Shown: positions 12,234 through 22,000 of the stretch, piece after piece | Position numbering within the stretch: the stretch's first letter is position 1 | Layout: each line of letters begins with the position of its first letter | DNA from: Acidovorax sp. Leaf191 | Lineage (GTDB): Bacteria > Pseudomonadota > Gammaproteobacteria > Burkholderiales > Burkholderiaceae_C | NCBI RefSeq assembly: GCF_001424425.1 | Contig: NZ_LMPT01000024.1 | Location: forward strand, 64,289-128,288 | Direction of reading: 5' to 3' | Length of the DNA stretch: 64,000 nucleotides | Program-made: the position numbers and the translations under genes | Notes under the pieces: model-generated | What the model saw: the letters and a program-made list of their open reading frames with translations, nothing else | The model's database searches: none | Told to the model about the DNA's origin: nothing

Positions 12234-13362
12234 CGGCTGCCAGTCGGGGAGTGTTGCGGAGAAGGCTTTCATGCAGCGCGGTGAAGCGCTGCTCCAGCGC
12301 GCTGATCCGGGACGGATTGTGCCTGCGTGCGTCCAGCCAATCCAGCGTGGCGGCGCACAGCGCTTGCGGCGTGGCGGCGTCCTGGATCAGTTCGGGCACC
12401 ACGAAGTCGCCGCACAGGATGTTGGGCAGCCCCACCCAGGGCTGCAACTGCTTGCGGCGCATGAGCCACCAGCTCACAGGCTGCATGTGGTAGGCGATCA
12501 CCATGGGCCGCTTGAAGAGCGCAGCCTCCAGCGTGGCCGTGCCGCTGGCGATCAAGGTGGCATCACAGGCCGCCAGCACGGTGTGCGACTGGCCCGCCAC
12601 GATCTGCACCGCGTCCTGCAGGCCGCATTCCTGTGCGACCTGCGCAATGCGGCTTTGCAAGGCGGGTACCGCGGGCACTACCAATTTGATAGCTGGGCGC
12701 GCTTGACGGATCAGCGCTGCAGCCTCGAGGAATGGCTTGGCGATGTACTGGATTTCAGACGACCGGCTGCCCGGCAGGATGGCCAGGACCTCATCCGCAT
12801 CCTGCAGACCCAGATGTGCCCTGGCGGCTGAGCGGTCGGGCACCATCGGGATCACACCAGCGAGCGGGTGACCGACGTAGGTCGCCTCGATGCCATGCTG
12901 GGCCAGCAGTGCGGGCTCGAAGGGAAAGATGCACAGCACGTGGTCGGCGCTGCGGCGGATCTTCTCGACCCGGTCCGCACGCCACGCCCAGATGGAGGGG
13001 CAGACGAAATGCACGGTCTTGATGCCGGCAGCGCGCAGGTCGGCTTCGAGCCCCAGGTTGAAATCCGGCGCGTCCACGCCGATGAACACATCGGGCCGGC
13101 TCTGGAGGAGGTCGTTGCGCAACGACTTGCGGATGGCGAGCAACTCGCGCAGGCGCCGCAGCACCTCCATGCTGTAGCCATGCACGGCCAGCTTGTCGCT
13201 GGGCCACCGGGCCTCGAAGCCGCGGCGTGCCATCTGGGGCCCACCGATGCCAAAGGAGTGCAGCGTGGGCCAGTGCGCCTGCATGCCGTCGAGCAGCAGC
13301 CCGGCGAGCAAGTCGCCCGAGGTTTCGCCCGCCACCATGGCGATGCGGGGAGATGTCTGCAT
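12199..13362 (-). CDS. lpxB: Lipid-A-disaccharide synthase
   Basis: Condenses UDP-2,3-diacylglucosamine with lipid X to make the lipid A disaccharide; a peripheral inner-membrane GT19 enzyme. The protein is 387 residues. MVAGETSGD near residue 9 is the conserved N-terminal motif; [22 protein letters not shown] and [11 protein letters not shown] follow in family order. It follows lpxA with 10 bp between them and overlaps rnhB. The stretch encoding [15 protein letters not shown] (12677-12730) resembles the dispersed palindromic element on the opposite strand, although the protein aligns with the family without an insertion there. Confidence 0.97.
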   Translation of the reverse strand: MQTSPRIAMVAGETSGDLLAGLLLDGMQAHWPTLHSFGIGGPQMARRGFEARWPSDKLAVHGYSMEVLRRLRELLAIRKSLRNDLLQSRPDVFIGVDAPDFNLGLEADLRAAGIKTVHFVCPSIWAWRADRVEKIRRSADHVLCIFPFEPALLAQHGIEATYVGHPLAGVIPMVPDRSAARAHLGLQDADEVLAILPGSRSSEIQYIAKPFLEAAALIRQARPAIKLVVPAVPALQSRIAQVAQECGLQDAVQIVAGQSHTVLAACDATLIASGTATLEAALFKRPMVIAYHMQPVSWWLMRRKQLQPWVGLPNILCGDFVVPELIQDAATPQALCAATLDWLDARRHNPSRISALEQRFTALHESLLRNTPRLAADAIQKILAPTA

Positions 13363-13372
13363 GCGCCGGACC

Positions 13373-14161
13373 TCAGCGGGCGATGCCGCGGCTGGAGCTG
13401 GCCAGGAAAGCCATCACCAGCGCCACGTCCGCCGTGGCCTCGGGGTGCGCCACCGGCAGGTCCGCGATGGCGGCGCGGGCCGCCTCGAGCGTGAGGCCCT
13501 GGCGGTACATCAGCCGGTGGATCTGCTTGATCACTGCCACACGCTCCGCAGAGAACCCGCGGCGGCGCAGGCCCTCGGCATTCAGCCCCCGCACGGACAG
13601 CGGATTGCCATCGACCGTCATGAAGGGCGGTACGTCCTGCGACACGGCGCTGGAAAATCCGATCATGGCGTGCGCCCCGATCTTCACGAACTGGTGGATG
13701 CCGGTCAGCCCGCCCACCGTCACCCAGTCGCCGATCAGCACATGCCCGGCCAGCGTGGTGTTGTTGGCCATGGTCGTGTGGTTGCCCACATGGCAGTCGT
13801 GCGCAATGTGGGTATAGGCCATGATCCAGTTGTCGTCGCCGATGCTGGTCTTGCCGCCCGCGCCCGGCACGCCGCGGTTGAAGGTGCAGAACTCGCGCAC
13901 CGTGTTGCGGTCACCGATGACCAGCTCGGTGTCCTCGCCCTTGTACTTCTTGTCCTGCGGATCGGCCCCCAGGGAGGCGAACTGGAAAATGCGGTTGTCC
14001 TTGCCGATGGTCGTGCGGCCTTCGATCACGCAGTGGGCCCCCACGGTGCAGCCCGGGCCGATCACGACCTGCGGGCCGATCACGGCATACGGTCCCACCG
14101 TGACGGAGGGGTCGATGCGTGCACCGTCCGCAATGATGGCGGTGGGATGGATATTGCTCAC
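13373..14161 (-). CDS. lpxA: Acyl-ACP--UDP-N-acetylglucosamine O-acyltransferase
   Basis: First committed acylation of lipid A synthesis: transfers a 3-hydroxyacyl chain from acyl-ACP to UDP-GlcNAc. 262 residues, the usual length. The N-terminal two-thirds is a left-handed beta-helix of hexapeptide repeats (for example [17 protein letters not shown]). The catalytic His is in [11 protein letters not shown]. The C-terminal helical part starts near [12 protein letters not shown]. It is co-directional with fabZ upstream and lpxB downstream. Confidence 0.97.
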   Translation of the reverse strand: MSNIHPTAIIADGARIDPSVTVGPYAVIGPQVVIGPGCTVGAHCVIEGRTTIGKDNRIFQFASLGADPQDKKYKGEDTELVIGDRNTVREFCTFNRGVPGAGGKTSIGDDNWIMAYTHIAHDCHVGNHTTMANNTTLAGHVLIGDWVTVGGLTGIHQFVKIGAHAMIGFSSAVSQDVPPFMTVDGNPLSVRGLNAEGLRRRGFSAERVAVIKQIHRLMYRQGLTLEAARAAIADLPVAHPEATADVALVMAFLASSSRGIAR

Positions 14162-14191
14162 GGTCCGGTCAGCCCAGGTCGTCGCTGCGGC

Positions 14192-14632
14192 TCAGCCCAC
14201 GCTGCGCATGGTGCACATGAGCTCGGCTTCGCAGGCCACATCGTCGCCCACGCTCGCCACGCCCTTGAACTTCCAGATGCCGCCGCGCACGCGGTCGATG
14301 GTGATGGTCAGGATCAGCTGGTCGCCCGGCTCCACAGGGCGCTTGAAACGCGCGCCGTCGATGCCGACGAAGTAATAGATGTTGTTCTCGTCCGGCACCT
14401 TGCCCATGGCATCGAAGGCCAGCAGCCCGGCCGCCTGGGCCAGGGCTTCGAGGATCAGCACGCCGGGCATCACGGGACGCCCTGGAAAATGCCCGCCGAA
14501 GTAAGGTTCGTTGAACGTGACGTTCTTGATGGCCTTGATACGGGTGTTGCTCTCAAGCTCGATCACCTTGTCCACCAGCAAGAAGGGGTAGCGGTGCGGC
14601 AGTTGCTTGAGAATTGCGTGGATATCCATCAT
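14192..14632 (-). CDS. fabZ: 3-hydroxyacyl-ACP dehydratase FabZ
   Basis: Dehydrates 3-hydroxyacyl-ACP in fatty acid elongation, competing with LpxA and LpxD for the same substrate, which explains its place in the lipid A cluster. 146 residues with a hot-dog fold. The catalytic His is in [13 protein letters not shown] and the Glu in [11 protein letters not shown]. It begins [21 protein letters not shown], typical for the family; the first or second Met may be used. Confidence 0.97.
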   Translation of the reverse strand: MMDIHAILKQLPHRYPFLLVDKVIELESNTRIKAIKNVTFNEPYFGGHFPGRPVMPGVLILEALAQAAGLLAFDAMGKVPDENNIYYFVGIDGARFKRPVEPGDQLILTITIDRVRGGIWKFKGVASVGDDVACEAELMCTMRSVG

Positions 14633-14648
14633 CGAGTTCTTCTTCCGT

Positions 14649-15632
14649 TCATGCTGCTTTCAGGGCCTGCTCCAGCGCTTTGATGCGCTCTCGCAAGCTG
14701 TGCAATTGTTTGAGTGTCGCAGCGTTCTTTTCCCAGCGCGCATTGTCGTCGATGGGAAACATGCCCGTGTACTGTCCTGGCCGTGTGATGGATCGCGTGA
14801 CGACCGTGGCCGCCGAAATGTGCACGTTGTCGGCCAGCTCCAGATGCCCCAGCACGATGGCGCCTCCGCCCACCGTGCAATGCGCGCCGATGGTGGCACT
14901 GCCGGCCACACCCACGCAGCCGGCCATGGCCGAGTGCTTGCCGATGCGCACGTTGTGGCCCACCTGGATCAGGTTGTCGAGCTTGACGCCGTCTTCGATC
15001 ACGGTGTCCTGCAGCGCACCCCGGTCGATGCAGGTGTTGGCCCCGATCTCGACATCGTCGCCGATGCGAACGGCGCCGAGCTGCTCGATCTTGACCCACT
15101 GCCCCTTCTCCGGCGCGAAGCCGAAGCCGTCGGCACCGATCACCACGCCCGCATGGACGATGCAGCGCTCGCCGATGTGGCAGTCTTCGCCGACCGTCAC
15201 GCGTGATTTGAGCACCGTGCCTGCACCAATGCGAGCGCCGCGCTCAACGACGCACAGCGGGCCGACAACAGCCGTGGGATGCACGTGGGCCGACGGGTCC
15301 ACCACGGCGCTGGCATGCACCGAGCCCTGCACCGCAGGCGATGTGTGCTGCCGCCAGAGCTGCGTGGCCCTTGCAAAATAGACGTAGGGGTTGTCCGCAA
15401 CGATGCAGGGGCCGCGCGCCAGCGCCACCTCGCGCATGGCGGGCGCCACAATGACACAGGCCGCCCGGGAGGCGGCCAGTTGCTGTTGGTAGCGGGGGTT
15501 GCTCAGAAAACTGAGGTCCCCCGGGCCCGCAACCTCCAGTGGCGCGATGCGGGAGATGGTGGTGTCAGCCACCGCCCCCCCCTCCAGCGAACCACCGAGC
15601 GCATCAACAATGTGCCCGAGAAGCAAGCTCAC
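14649..15632 (-). CDS. lpxD: UDP-3-O-(3-hydroxyacyl)glucosamine N-acyltransferase
   Basis: Third step of lipid A synthesis: N-acylation of UDP-3-O-acylglucosamine from acyl-ACP. 327 residues with GTG as start codon. An N-terminal uridine-binding domain (about 1-100) is followed by a hexapeptide-repeat beta-helix with [15 protein letters not shown], where the catalytic His is expected, and [15 protein letters not shown]. The C-terminal helix includes [13 protein letters not shown]. It lies between skp and fabZ. Confidence 0.97.
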   Translation of the reverse strand: MSLLLGHIVDALGGSLEGGAVADTTISRIAPLEVAGPGDLSFLSNPRYQQQLAASRAACVIVAPAMREVALARGPCIVADNPYVYFARATQLWRQHTSPAVQGSVHASAVVDPSAHVHPTAVVGPLCVVERGARIGAGTVLKSRVTVGEDCHIGERCIVHAGVVIGADGFGFAPEKGQWVKIEQLGAVRIGDDVEIGANTCIDRGALQDTVIEDGVKLDNLIQVGHNVRIGKHSAMAGCVGVAGSATIGAHCTVGGGAIVLGHLELADNVHISAATVVTRSITRPGQYTGMFPIDDNARWEKNAATLKQLHSLRERIKALEQALKAA

Positions 15633-15656
15633 GCGCCACCCGTCCTGCGCTGCGGC

Positions 15657-16181
15657 TTACTTGGTGGTGGCAGCGGCATTCAGCGCCTTGATCACCTTGT
15701 CGGTGATGTCGTGCTTGGGGTTGATGTAGACAGCCTCTTGCAGGATCACGTCGTACTTTTCAGCTTCTGCGACCTGCTTGACCACCTTGTTGGCGCGCTC
15801 AAGAACCTGGGAGAGTTCTTCGTTCTTGCGGGCGCTCAGGTCTTCCTGGAACTCACGGCGCTTGCGCTGGAAGTCACGGTCCTGGTCCACCAGCTGGCGC
15901 TGGCGCGTGGTGCGCTGGCTCTCGGCCATGGTGGGCGCTTCACGTTCGAACTTTTCGCTGGCGGTCTTCAGGGTGTTGCCCAGGTCCACCAACTCTTTTT
16001 CACGGCGAGCGAATTCCTGCTCCAGCTTGGCCTGGGCCGCCTTGGCCGTGTTGGCCTCACGGAAGATGCGGTCGGTGTTGACGAAACCGGCACGGAAGGA
16101 CTCTTGCGCTTGCACAGGCGCTGCAGCGGCGAATGCGCCGAGCAGCAGGGCCAAGGAGATATGGCGAGAAAAGGATTTCAT
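15657..16181 (-). CDS. skp: Periplasmic chaperone Skp/OmpH
   Basis: Holds unfolded outer-membrane proteins in the periplasm on their way to BamA. 174 residues. A signal peptide (MKSFSRHISLALLLGAFAAA, cleavage near VQA) is followed by a small beta core and long charged helices that form the jellyfish-like coiled-coil arms. Its ATG overlaps the bamA stop by one base (TAATG), so it is coupled to bamA. Confidence 0.93.
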   Translation of the reverse strand: MKSFSRHISLALLLGAFAAAAPVQAQESFRAGFVNTDRIFREANTAKAAQAKLEQEFARREKELVDLGNTLKTASEKFEREAPTMAESQRTTRQRQLVDQDRDFQRKRREFQEDLSARKNEELSQVLERANKVVKQVAEAEKYDVILQEAVYINPKHDITDKVIKALNAAATTK

Positions 16182-18478
16182 TAGAAAGACGTTCCAATCT
16201 GGAATTGCAGTTTCTGGATTCTATCGCCAGCGAACTTGCGCACCGGTTGCGCAAACGCCAGACGCAGCGGACCGAGCGGGGAAATCCAGCTCAGGCCCAG
16301 ACCCACGGAGGCACGCATGTCACTGAAGGTGACCTTGTCGTTCTCTCCGTACACGTTACCCACGTCGACGAAGGTAAACACGCGCAGGGTCCGGTCGTTC
16401 CCCGCGCCAGGGAACGGAGCGATCAGCTCCGCATTGAGGGTGACTTTCTTCGGACCGCCGAGAGACGCACCCGTCACGTCGCGCGGACCCAGCGTGCCCT
16501 GGTCGAAACCGCGCACCGAGCCCAGGCCGCCCGAGTAGAAGTTTTTGAACACGGGGAACGGCCGGCCGTTCATCCCCTTGCCGATACCCGCCTCGCCGTT
16601 GAACGCCAGCGTGAAGCGCTTGTTCAGCGGAACGTACTGCTGGTACTGGTAGTTGGCGCGCACGTAGCGGGCGTCGCCTGCCACGGACCATTCGGAATTG
16701 AGGCGCTGGTAGCGACCCGAATTGGGCGCCAGCGCACTGTCGCGGTCATCGCGCGACCAGCCGACGGTCAGCGGAATGGAGGTGCTGCTGTAGCCGAACC
16801 TGTCTGCATAGGCCAGGTAGGTGGCGGGGATGTTCGTGCCGGGCTTGATCTTGGTCTGCTCAAGGCCGCCACCGAAGAACACCGTGTCGGTCTCGCTGAA
16901 CGGCACGCCGAAGCGCAACGAACTGCCGGTGGTCACGAGCTGGTAGTTGCCGCCCTGGTCTTCGTAAGGCTTGTCCGTGCGGTAGTAGAGGTCCACCGTG
17001 CGCGAAATGCCTTCCTTGGTGAAATACGGGTCGGTGGTGCTGAACACCAGCGTGCGGCGGTACTTGCTGGTGTTCACATCGATGCCCAAGTAGTTGCCCG
17101 AGCCGAAGATGTTTTCCTGCTTGATGCCGAACGAGAGCGAGACCTTCTCCGCGCTCGAGAAGCCCACGCCCATCTGCAGCGAGCCCGTGGGCTTTTCGGC
17201 CACGTTGATCACCAGGTCCACCTGGTCGGGCGAGCCCGGCACTTCCTGCGTCTCGACGTTCACTTCGGTGAAGAAGCCCAGGCGGTCCACGCGGTCGCGC
17301 GACAGGCGGATCTTCTCGCCGTCGTACCACGAGGCTTCGTACTGGCGGAACTCGCGGCGGATCACTTCGTCGCGCGTGCGGTTGTTGCCGCTCACGTTGA
17401 TGCGGCGCACGTAGGCGCGGCGCGACGGTTCGGCCTGCAGCACGAAGGCGACGCGGTTGTTCTCGCGGTCGATCTCCGGCACGGCCTCGACGCGGGCAAA
17501 CGCGAAGCCGAAGCGCGCGAAATACTCCGAGAAAGCCTTGGTGGTCTCGGTGATCTGGTCGGCGTTGTAGGGCTCGCCTGCGCGGATCGTGACGAGCGAC
17601 TTGAATTCGTCATCGCGGTCCAGGTAGTTGCCCTCCAGCTTCACGCCGGACACGACATAGCGCTCGCCTTCGGTCACGTTGACGATGATGGAGATGTCCT
17701 GCTTGTCGGGCGAGATCGCGACCTGCGTGGAATCGACGCGGAACTCGAGGTAGCCGCGCTGCAGGTAGTACGAGCGAAGGGTTTCCAGGTCGGCGTTGAG
17801 CTTGGCGCGCGAATAGCGGTCGGACTTGGTGTACCAGCTGAGCCAGCCGCCCGTGTCCTGGTCGAACAGGCCCTTGAGCGTGGATTCGCTGAACGCCTTG
17901 TTGCCGACGATGCGCACTTCCTTGATCTTGGCGGGCTCGCCTTCGACCACCGTGAACGTCAGGTTCACCCGGTTGCGCTCGATGGGGGTCACCGTGGTCA
18001 CCACTTCGGCGCCGTAGAGGCTCTTGTTGATGTACTGGCGCTTGAGCTCCTGCTCGGCGCGGTCGGTCAGCGCCTTGTCATAGGGCCGCCCTTCGGTCAG
18101 CCCCACCTCGCGCATGGCTTTCTTGAGCGTGTCCTTGTCGAATTCGCGCGTGCCGGCGAAGTCGACATCCGCCACCGTGGGGCGCTCTTCCACCACCACC
18201 ACCAGCACGTTGCCAGTGGCCTCCAGGCGCACATCCTTGAAAAGCCCCAGGCCGAACAGCGCCCGGATGGCGGCCGCGCCCTTTTCGTCGTTGTAGTCGT
18301 CGCCCACGCGCAGCGGCATGGATGCGAACACCGTACCGGGCTCCACGCGCTGCAGGCCCTCGACGCGGATATCCTGCACCTTGAAGGGCTCCAGTGCCCA
18401 TGCCGCATTGGCAGCGAAAATCATGGCTGCAACGGCCGATGCGGTACGCACGCCCAGGCGATTGATGTGTTTTTTCAT
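16181..18478 (-). CDS. bamA: Outer membrane protein assembly factor BamA
   Basis: Core of the BAM complex, which folds and inserts beta-barrel proteins into the outer membrane. 765 residues. The signal peptide begins MKKHINRLGVRTASAVAAMI with cleavage near AWA. Five POTRA domains follow over about residues 25-420 (FKVQDIRVEGLQRVEPGTV opens the first), then the 16-strand barrel. The conserved lid-loop motif is recognisable in VRGFDQGTLGPRD. The last residue is Phe (QFQIGTSF), the usual barrel C-terminal signal. I chose the internal Met over an upstream in-frame start because it begins the signal peptide. Confidence 0.98.
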   Translation of the reverse strand: MKKHINRLGVRTASAVAAMIFAANAAWALEPFKVQDIRVEGLQRVEPGTVFASMPLRVGDDYNDEKGAAAIRALFGLGLFKDVRLEATGNVLVVVVEERPTVADVDFAGTREFDKDTLKKAMREVGLTEGRPYDKALTDRAEQELKRQYINKSLYGAEVVTTVTPIERNRVNLTFTVVEGEPAKIKEVRIVGNKAFSESTLKGLFDQDTGGWLSWYTKSDRYSRAKLNADLETLRSYYLQRGYLEFRVDSTQVAISPDKQDISIIVNVTEGERYVVSGVKLEGNYLDRDDEFKSLVTIRAGEPYNADQITETTKAFSEYFARFGFAFARVEAVPEIDRENNRVAFVLQAEPSRRAYVRRINVSGNNRTRDEVIRREFRQYEASWYDGEKIRLSRDRVDRLGFFTEVNVETQEVPGSPDQVDLVINVAEKPTGSLQMGVGFSSAEKVSLSFGIKQENIFGSGNYLGIDVNTSKYRRTLVFSTTDPYFTKEGISRTVDLYYRTDKPYEDQGGNYQLVTTGSSLRFGVPFSETDTVFFGGGLEQTKIKPGTNIPATYLAYADRFGYSSTSIPLTVGWSRDDRDSALAPNSGRYQRLNSEWSVAGDARYVRANYQYQQYVPLNKRFTLAFNGEAGIGKGMNGRPFPVFKNFYSGGLGSVRGFDQGTLGPRDVTGASLGGPKKVTLNAELIAPFPGAGNDRTLRVFTFVDVGNVYGENDKVTFSDMRASVGLGLSWISPLGPLRLAFAQPVRKFAGDRIQKLQFQIGTSF

Positions 18479-18521
18479 GAATGAAGCTGGAGCCGCAGTT
18501 GCGTTGCAAGCGCGGCAAAGG

Positions 18522-19886
18522 TTAGCCAAAAAGCCGGGTGACGTCGTTGAACAAGGCTATGGACATCATGACAAGCAACACTGCAACGCCTCCGCGCTGC
18601 AGGCGTTCCATCCATGCGTCCGACACTCCCTTGCCCGTGACACCCTCCCAAAGATAATACATCAGGTGCCCACCGTCCAAAACTGGCAGCGGCAGCAGGT
18701 TCAGCACCCCCAGGCTCACGCTGATGAGCGCAAGGAAAACCAGGTACTGCGTGAGGCCCAGGCTGGCCGAGCGGCCGGCATAGTCGGCAATCGTGAGCGG
18801 CCCGCTGAGGTTCTTGAGCGACGCCTCGCCGATCACCATGCGGCCCATCATGCGCAGCGTCAGGATCGAGACGTCCCACGTCTTCACCACACCGCCCCAG
18901 GCCCCTTCGAGCACACCGTACTCCACGGTCACGAACTCGGGCGCCGCACCCACATACGCACCGATACGGCCGACGGTCGTGCCAGCGTCCGTCTTGGCCT
19001 CGGGCACCACGTCCAGCGTCAGCACCTGGCCCGCGCGGTCGATGCGCCAGGGCTGGGCCACGGCTTGTGTGCCCTTCACGGACTGCCGGATCAATTCGCG
19101 CAGTTGCTGGCCGTCCACCACGTCGGTGGCGCCCACCTTCAGCACCACGTCGCCCTGGCGCAGCCCGGAGCGGGCGGCGGCGCCGTCGGCCATCACATCG
19201 CCCAGCACGGGCCGCGTCCACGGCCCCAGGATCCCGATCTTGCGAAACAGCTGTGCGTCGGCCTCGCGGGTGTCGATCTTGGACATGTCGAGCCGCACTT
19301 CGCGGTGCGCCGCGCCCGACTGGGGCTGCACGTCCAGGCGCACCGTCTCGCCCTCGAGCGCGCCGCGCGTGAGGAGCCAGCGCAGGTCTTCGAACGACCG
19401 CACGGGCTCCAAGTCGTCGGTGCCCAGCGCAGCCTGCGCGACGAGTTCGCCACCGCGCAGCCCTGCGGCCTGCGCGACCGAACCCGCCACCGGGCTGGCC
19501 AGCACGGCCTTGGGCTCCTGCACGCCGTTCCAGTTGACGATGGCGTACAGCAGCATCGCCAGCAGCAAGTTGGCCATGGGCCCTGCCGCCACGATGGCGG
19601 CACGCGAGCGCAGGGGCTGGGTGTTGAAAGCCAGATGCCGCTCTTCAGGCGCCACGGGCGCCTCCCGCTCGTCGAGCATCTTGACGTAGCCGCCCAGAGG
19701 AAATGCGCCCAGCACGAATTCCGTCGGCGACCCCTTGGGCTGCCAGCGCAGCAGCGGGTGGCCAAAGCCGACCGAGAACCGCAGCACCTTGACCCCGCAC
19801 GCCACCGCCACGCGGTAGTGCCCGTACTCGTGCACGGCAATCAGGATGCCCAGGGCAACGACGAAGGCAACAAGGGTGAGCAGCAT
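18522..19886 (-). CDS. rseP: RseP/YaeL family intramembrane zinc metalloprotease
   Basis: Site-2-type protease that cleaves anti-sigma factor RseA within the membrane and so activates sigma-E under envelope stress. 454 residues. The zinc motif HEYGH is in the first membrane helix near residue 18. Two PDZ domains follow (around GGELVAQAALG and ARSGLRQGDVVLKVG), and the second metal-ligand motif PLPVLDGGHLMYY lies near residue 400 in a late helix. Its neighbour bamA is a classic sigma-E-responsive gene. Confidence 0.96.
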   Translation of the reverse strand: MLLTLVAFVVALGILIAVHEYGHYRVAVACGVKVLRFSVGFGHPLLRWQPKGSPTEFVLGAFPLGGYVKMLDEREAPVAPEERHLAFNTQPLRSRAAIVAAGPMANLLLAMLLYAIVNWNGVQEPKAVLASPVAGSVAQAAGLRGGELVAQAALGTDDLEPVRSFEDLRWLLTRGALEGETVRLDVQPQSGAAHREVRLDMSKIDTREADAQLFRKIGILGPWTRPVLGDVMADGAAARSGLRQGDVVLKVGATDVVDGQQLRELIRQSVKGTQAVAQPWRIDRAGQVLTLDVVPEAKTDAGTTVGRIGAYVGAAPEFVTVEYGVLEGAWGGVVKTWDVSILTLRMMGRMVIGEASLKNLSGPLTIADYAGRSASLGLTQYLVFLALISVSLGVLNLLPLPVLDGGHLMYYLWEGVTGKGVSDAWMERLQRGGVAVLLVMMSIALFNDVTRLFG

Positions 19887-19918
19887 GGTGGGGTTTCCGT
19901 AGATCTCTGTGGAGGCGC

Positions 19919-21100
19919 TCAGGCCGCCATGCGGACTGCCGCATGTTCTGCCGCATGCCGGGCCTGGGCGTCCAGGTCCAGCAGCGCAGCCAGCGAGTCT
20001 GGCTTGGAGGGGGACACCGCATCCAAAGTTGCAAGATTTACCGCATGGATACGGTCAAAACGCAGCCGGCCCTGCAAAAACGCCCCGACAGCCACCTCGT
20101 TGGCGGCATTGAGCACCGCGGTCGTTCCCTCGGCTGCCTTGAGCGCCTGCCAGGACAGGTGCAGGCCGGGGAAGCGAATGGCATCGGCATCCTCGAAGGC
20201 CAGGGCGGACAGCGTGGAAAAATCGAGCCGGCTGGCGCCACTGGCGATGCGCTCGGGCCAGGCCAGGCCGCAGGCGATGGGCACCCGCATGTCGGGCGTG
20301 CCCAGTTGCGCCAGGATCGACGCATCCTTGAACTGCACCATCGAGTGGATGATCTGCTGCGGATGGATCACCACCTTGATCTGGTCCGGGTGCAGGTCGA
20401 ACAGCCAGCGCGCCTCGATCACTTCGAGCGCCTTGTTCATCATGGTGGCGGAGTCGACCGAAATCTTGCGCCCCATCGAGAAATTGGGGTGCGCGCAAGC
20501 CTGGGCCGGCGTGATCTCCGACAGCGTGGCCGGGTCGCGCTGGCGAAACGGCCCGCCCGAAGCGGTCAGCAGGATGCTGTCCACCCGGTCGGGCCAGGTG
20601 GCAGGGTCTTCCGGCAGGCACTGGAAAATGGCCGAATGCTCGCTGTCGATCGGCAGCAGCGTGGCCCCGCCCTGCTTGACCGTCTGCATGAACAGCCCGC
20701 CGCCAACCACCAGCGCCTCCTTGTTGGCCAGCAGCAGGCGCTTGCCGGCGCGGGCTGCCGCCAGGCACGGCGACAGGCCTGCCGCACCCACGATGGCTGC
20801 CATGACGGCGTCCACCTCCGGGTGAGACGCTATCGTTTCAAGAGCATCTGCCGCTTGCAGGACTTGCGTGGGAATGCCGTTAGCGGCCAGCTTTTCGGCC
20901 AGTTGGCGCGCGTGCGGTGCGCTGGCCATCACCGCAAAGCGCGGTGTGAACTGCGCGCACTGCGCAAGGATCAGGTCCACCTGCGTGGCCGCGCTCAGCG
21001 CGAACACTTCAAAGCGGTCCGGGTGGCGTGCCACCACATCCAGCGTGCTGGTACCGATGGAGCCCGTGGAGCCCAATACCGTGAGTCGTTGTTTCATCAT
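19919..21100 (-). CDS. dxr: 1-deoxy-D-xylulose 5-phosphate reductoisomerase
   Basis: Second step of the MEP isoprenoid pathway: NADPH-dependent conversion of DXP to MEP, supplying undecaprenyl precursors for UppS in the same cluster. 393 residues. The NADPH site is LGSTGSIGTSTLDVV near residue 9; LANKEALVVGG and PIDSEHSAIFQCL are the metal- and substrate-binding segments. The start is MMKQRLT, and the second Met is equally likely. A stretch at 20829-20870 loosely resembles the dispersed element. Confidence 0.97.
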   Translation of the reverse strand: MMKQRLTVLGSTGSIGTSTLDVVARHPDRFEVFALSAATQVDLILAQCAQFTPRFAVMASAPHARQLAEKLAANGIPTQVLQAADALETIASHPEVDAVMAAIVGAAGLSPCLAAARAGKRLLLANKEALVVGGGLFMQTVKQGGATLLPIDSEHSAIFQCLPEDPATWPDRVDSILLTASGGPFRQRDPATLSEITPAQACAHPNFSMGRKISVDSATMMNKALEVIEARWLFDLHPDQIKVVIHPQQIIHSMVQFKDASILAQLGTPDMRVPIACGLAWPERIASGASRLDFSTLSALAFEDADAIRFPGLHLSWQALKAAEGTTAVLNAANEVAVGAFLQGRLRFDRIHAVNLATLDAVSPSKPDSLAALLDLDAQARHAAEHAAVRMAA

Positions 21101-21106
21101 TGCGAG

Positions 21107-21973
21107 CTACCGTGCTGCTGCTGCTGTCGTCAGGCTGGTGAGCATCATGGCCAGTGGCAGGGTCGGCAGCAGCGCGTCCACCCGGTCGAGCACGCCGCCG
21201 TGGCCGGGCAGCAGGTTGCTGCTGTCCTTGACGCCAGCGCTGCGCTTGATGAGGGACTCCACCAGGTCGCCCGAGACGCTCATGGCCACCATGAACAGCG
21301 CCGCGATCACCAGCAGCCACCAGCCTTGCTGCGCCATGCGGCTGTAGAAACTGGGCACGGCAGCCTGCCAGTGCGCGTCAGCGGCCACCCAGACGAACGC
21401 CATGACCACCACGCCCGCCAGCCCACCCCACACGCCTTCCCAGCTCTTGCCGGGACTGATCGACGGGGCCAGCTTGCCCTTGGTGAAGCGCAGCCCGAAA
21501 GCGCGGCCGGCGAAATACGCGAAGATGTCGGCCACCCACACCAGCAGCAGCACCGACAGCAAGAAATTGATGCCCACATTGCGCGCCTGAACGACCGCAA
21601 GCCAGGCCAGCCACAGCGCCAGCACGCCCGCCACCAGCCGCACGGCGGAAGGAATGCGCGGCCAGCCCGGAACCCCGGCCTTGAGCAGCCAGGCGGTGGA
21701 CAGCACCCACAGCCCCCCGCCCACCACCCAGAGCGCCGTCAACGGCCGCTCCACCCAGCCCAGAGCCCAGGACCCCGCGCACAGCGCAACGCAGGCGGCG
21801 CCCACAGCCACCGAGCCTGCCTGTCCGAAACCGCTCAGGCGCCCCCACTCCCAGGCACCGGCAGCCATGAGCACCAGCACCACGACGGTGAACGGCACGG
21901 TGGACGAGTAAAAAAGCGCCGGCAGCAAGATGGCCAGCAGGACGAGGGCTGTGATGACACGCTGTTTGAGCAT
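21107..21973 (-). CDS. cdsA: Phosphatidate cytidylyltransferase
   Basis: Makes CDP-diacylglycerol from phosphatidic acid and CTP at the inner membrane. 288 residues with about eight membrane segments. The family signature is complete near the C-terminus: SLIKRSAGVKDSSNLLPGHG followed by GVLDRVD. It is 6 bp from dxr and 27 bp from uppS, so clearly in one operon. Confidence 0.96.
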   Translation of the reverse strand: MLKQRVITALVLLAILLPALFYSSTVPFTVVVLVLMAAGAWEWGRLSGFGQAGSVAVGAACVALCAGSWALGWVERPLTALWVVGGGLWVLSTAWLLKAGVPGWPRIPSAVRLVAGVLALWLAWLAVVQARNVGINFLLSVLLLVWVADIFAYFAGRAFGLRFTKGKLAPSISPGKSWEGVWGGLAGVVVMAFVWVAADAHWQAAVPSFYSRMAQQGWWLLVIAALFMVAMSVSGDLVESLIKRSAGVKDSSNLLPGHGGVLDRVDALLPTLPLAMMLTSLTTAAAAR

Positions 21974-22000
21974 GGGACCTTTCAGAACCCGTTCAGGTTC

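Noticed and set aside
16133-18484. A 783-codon plus-strand frame opposite bamA
   Set aside because: Same composition artefact; BamA is complete on the minus strand.
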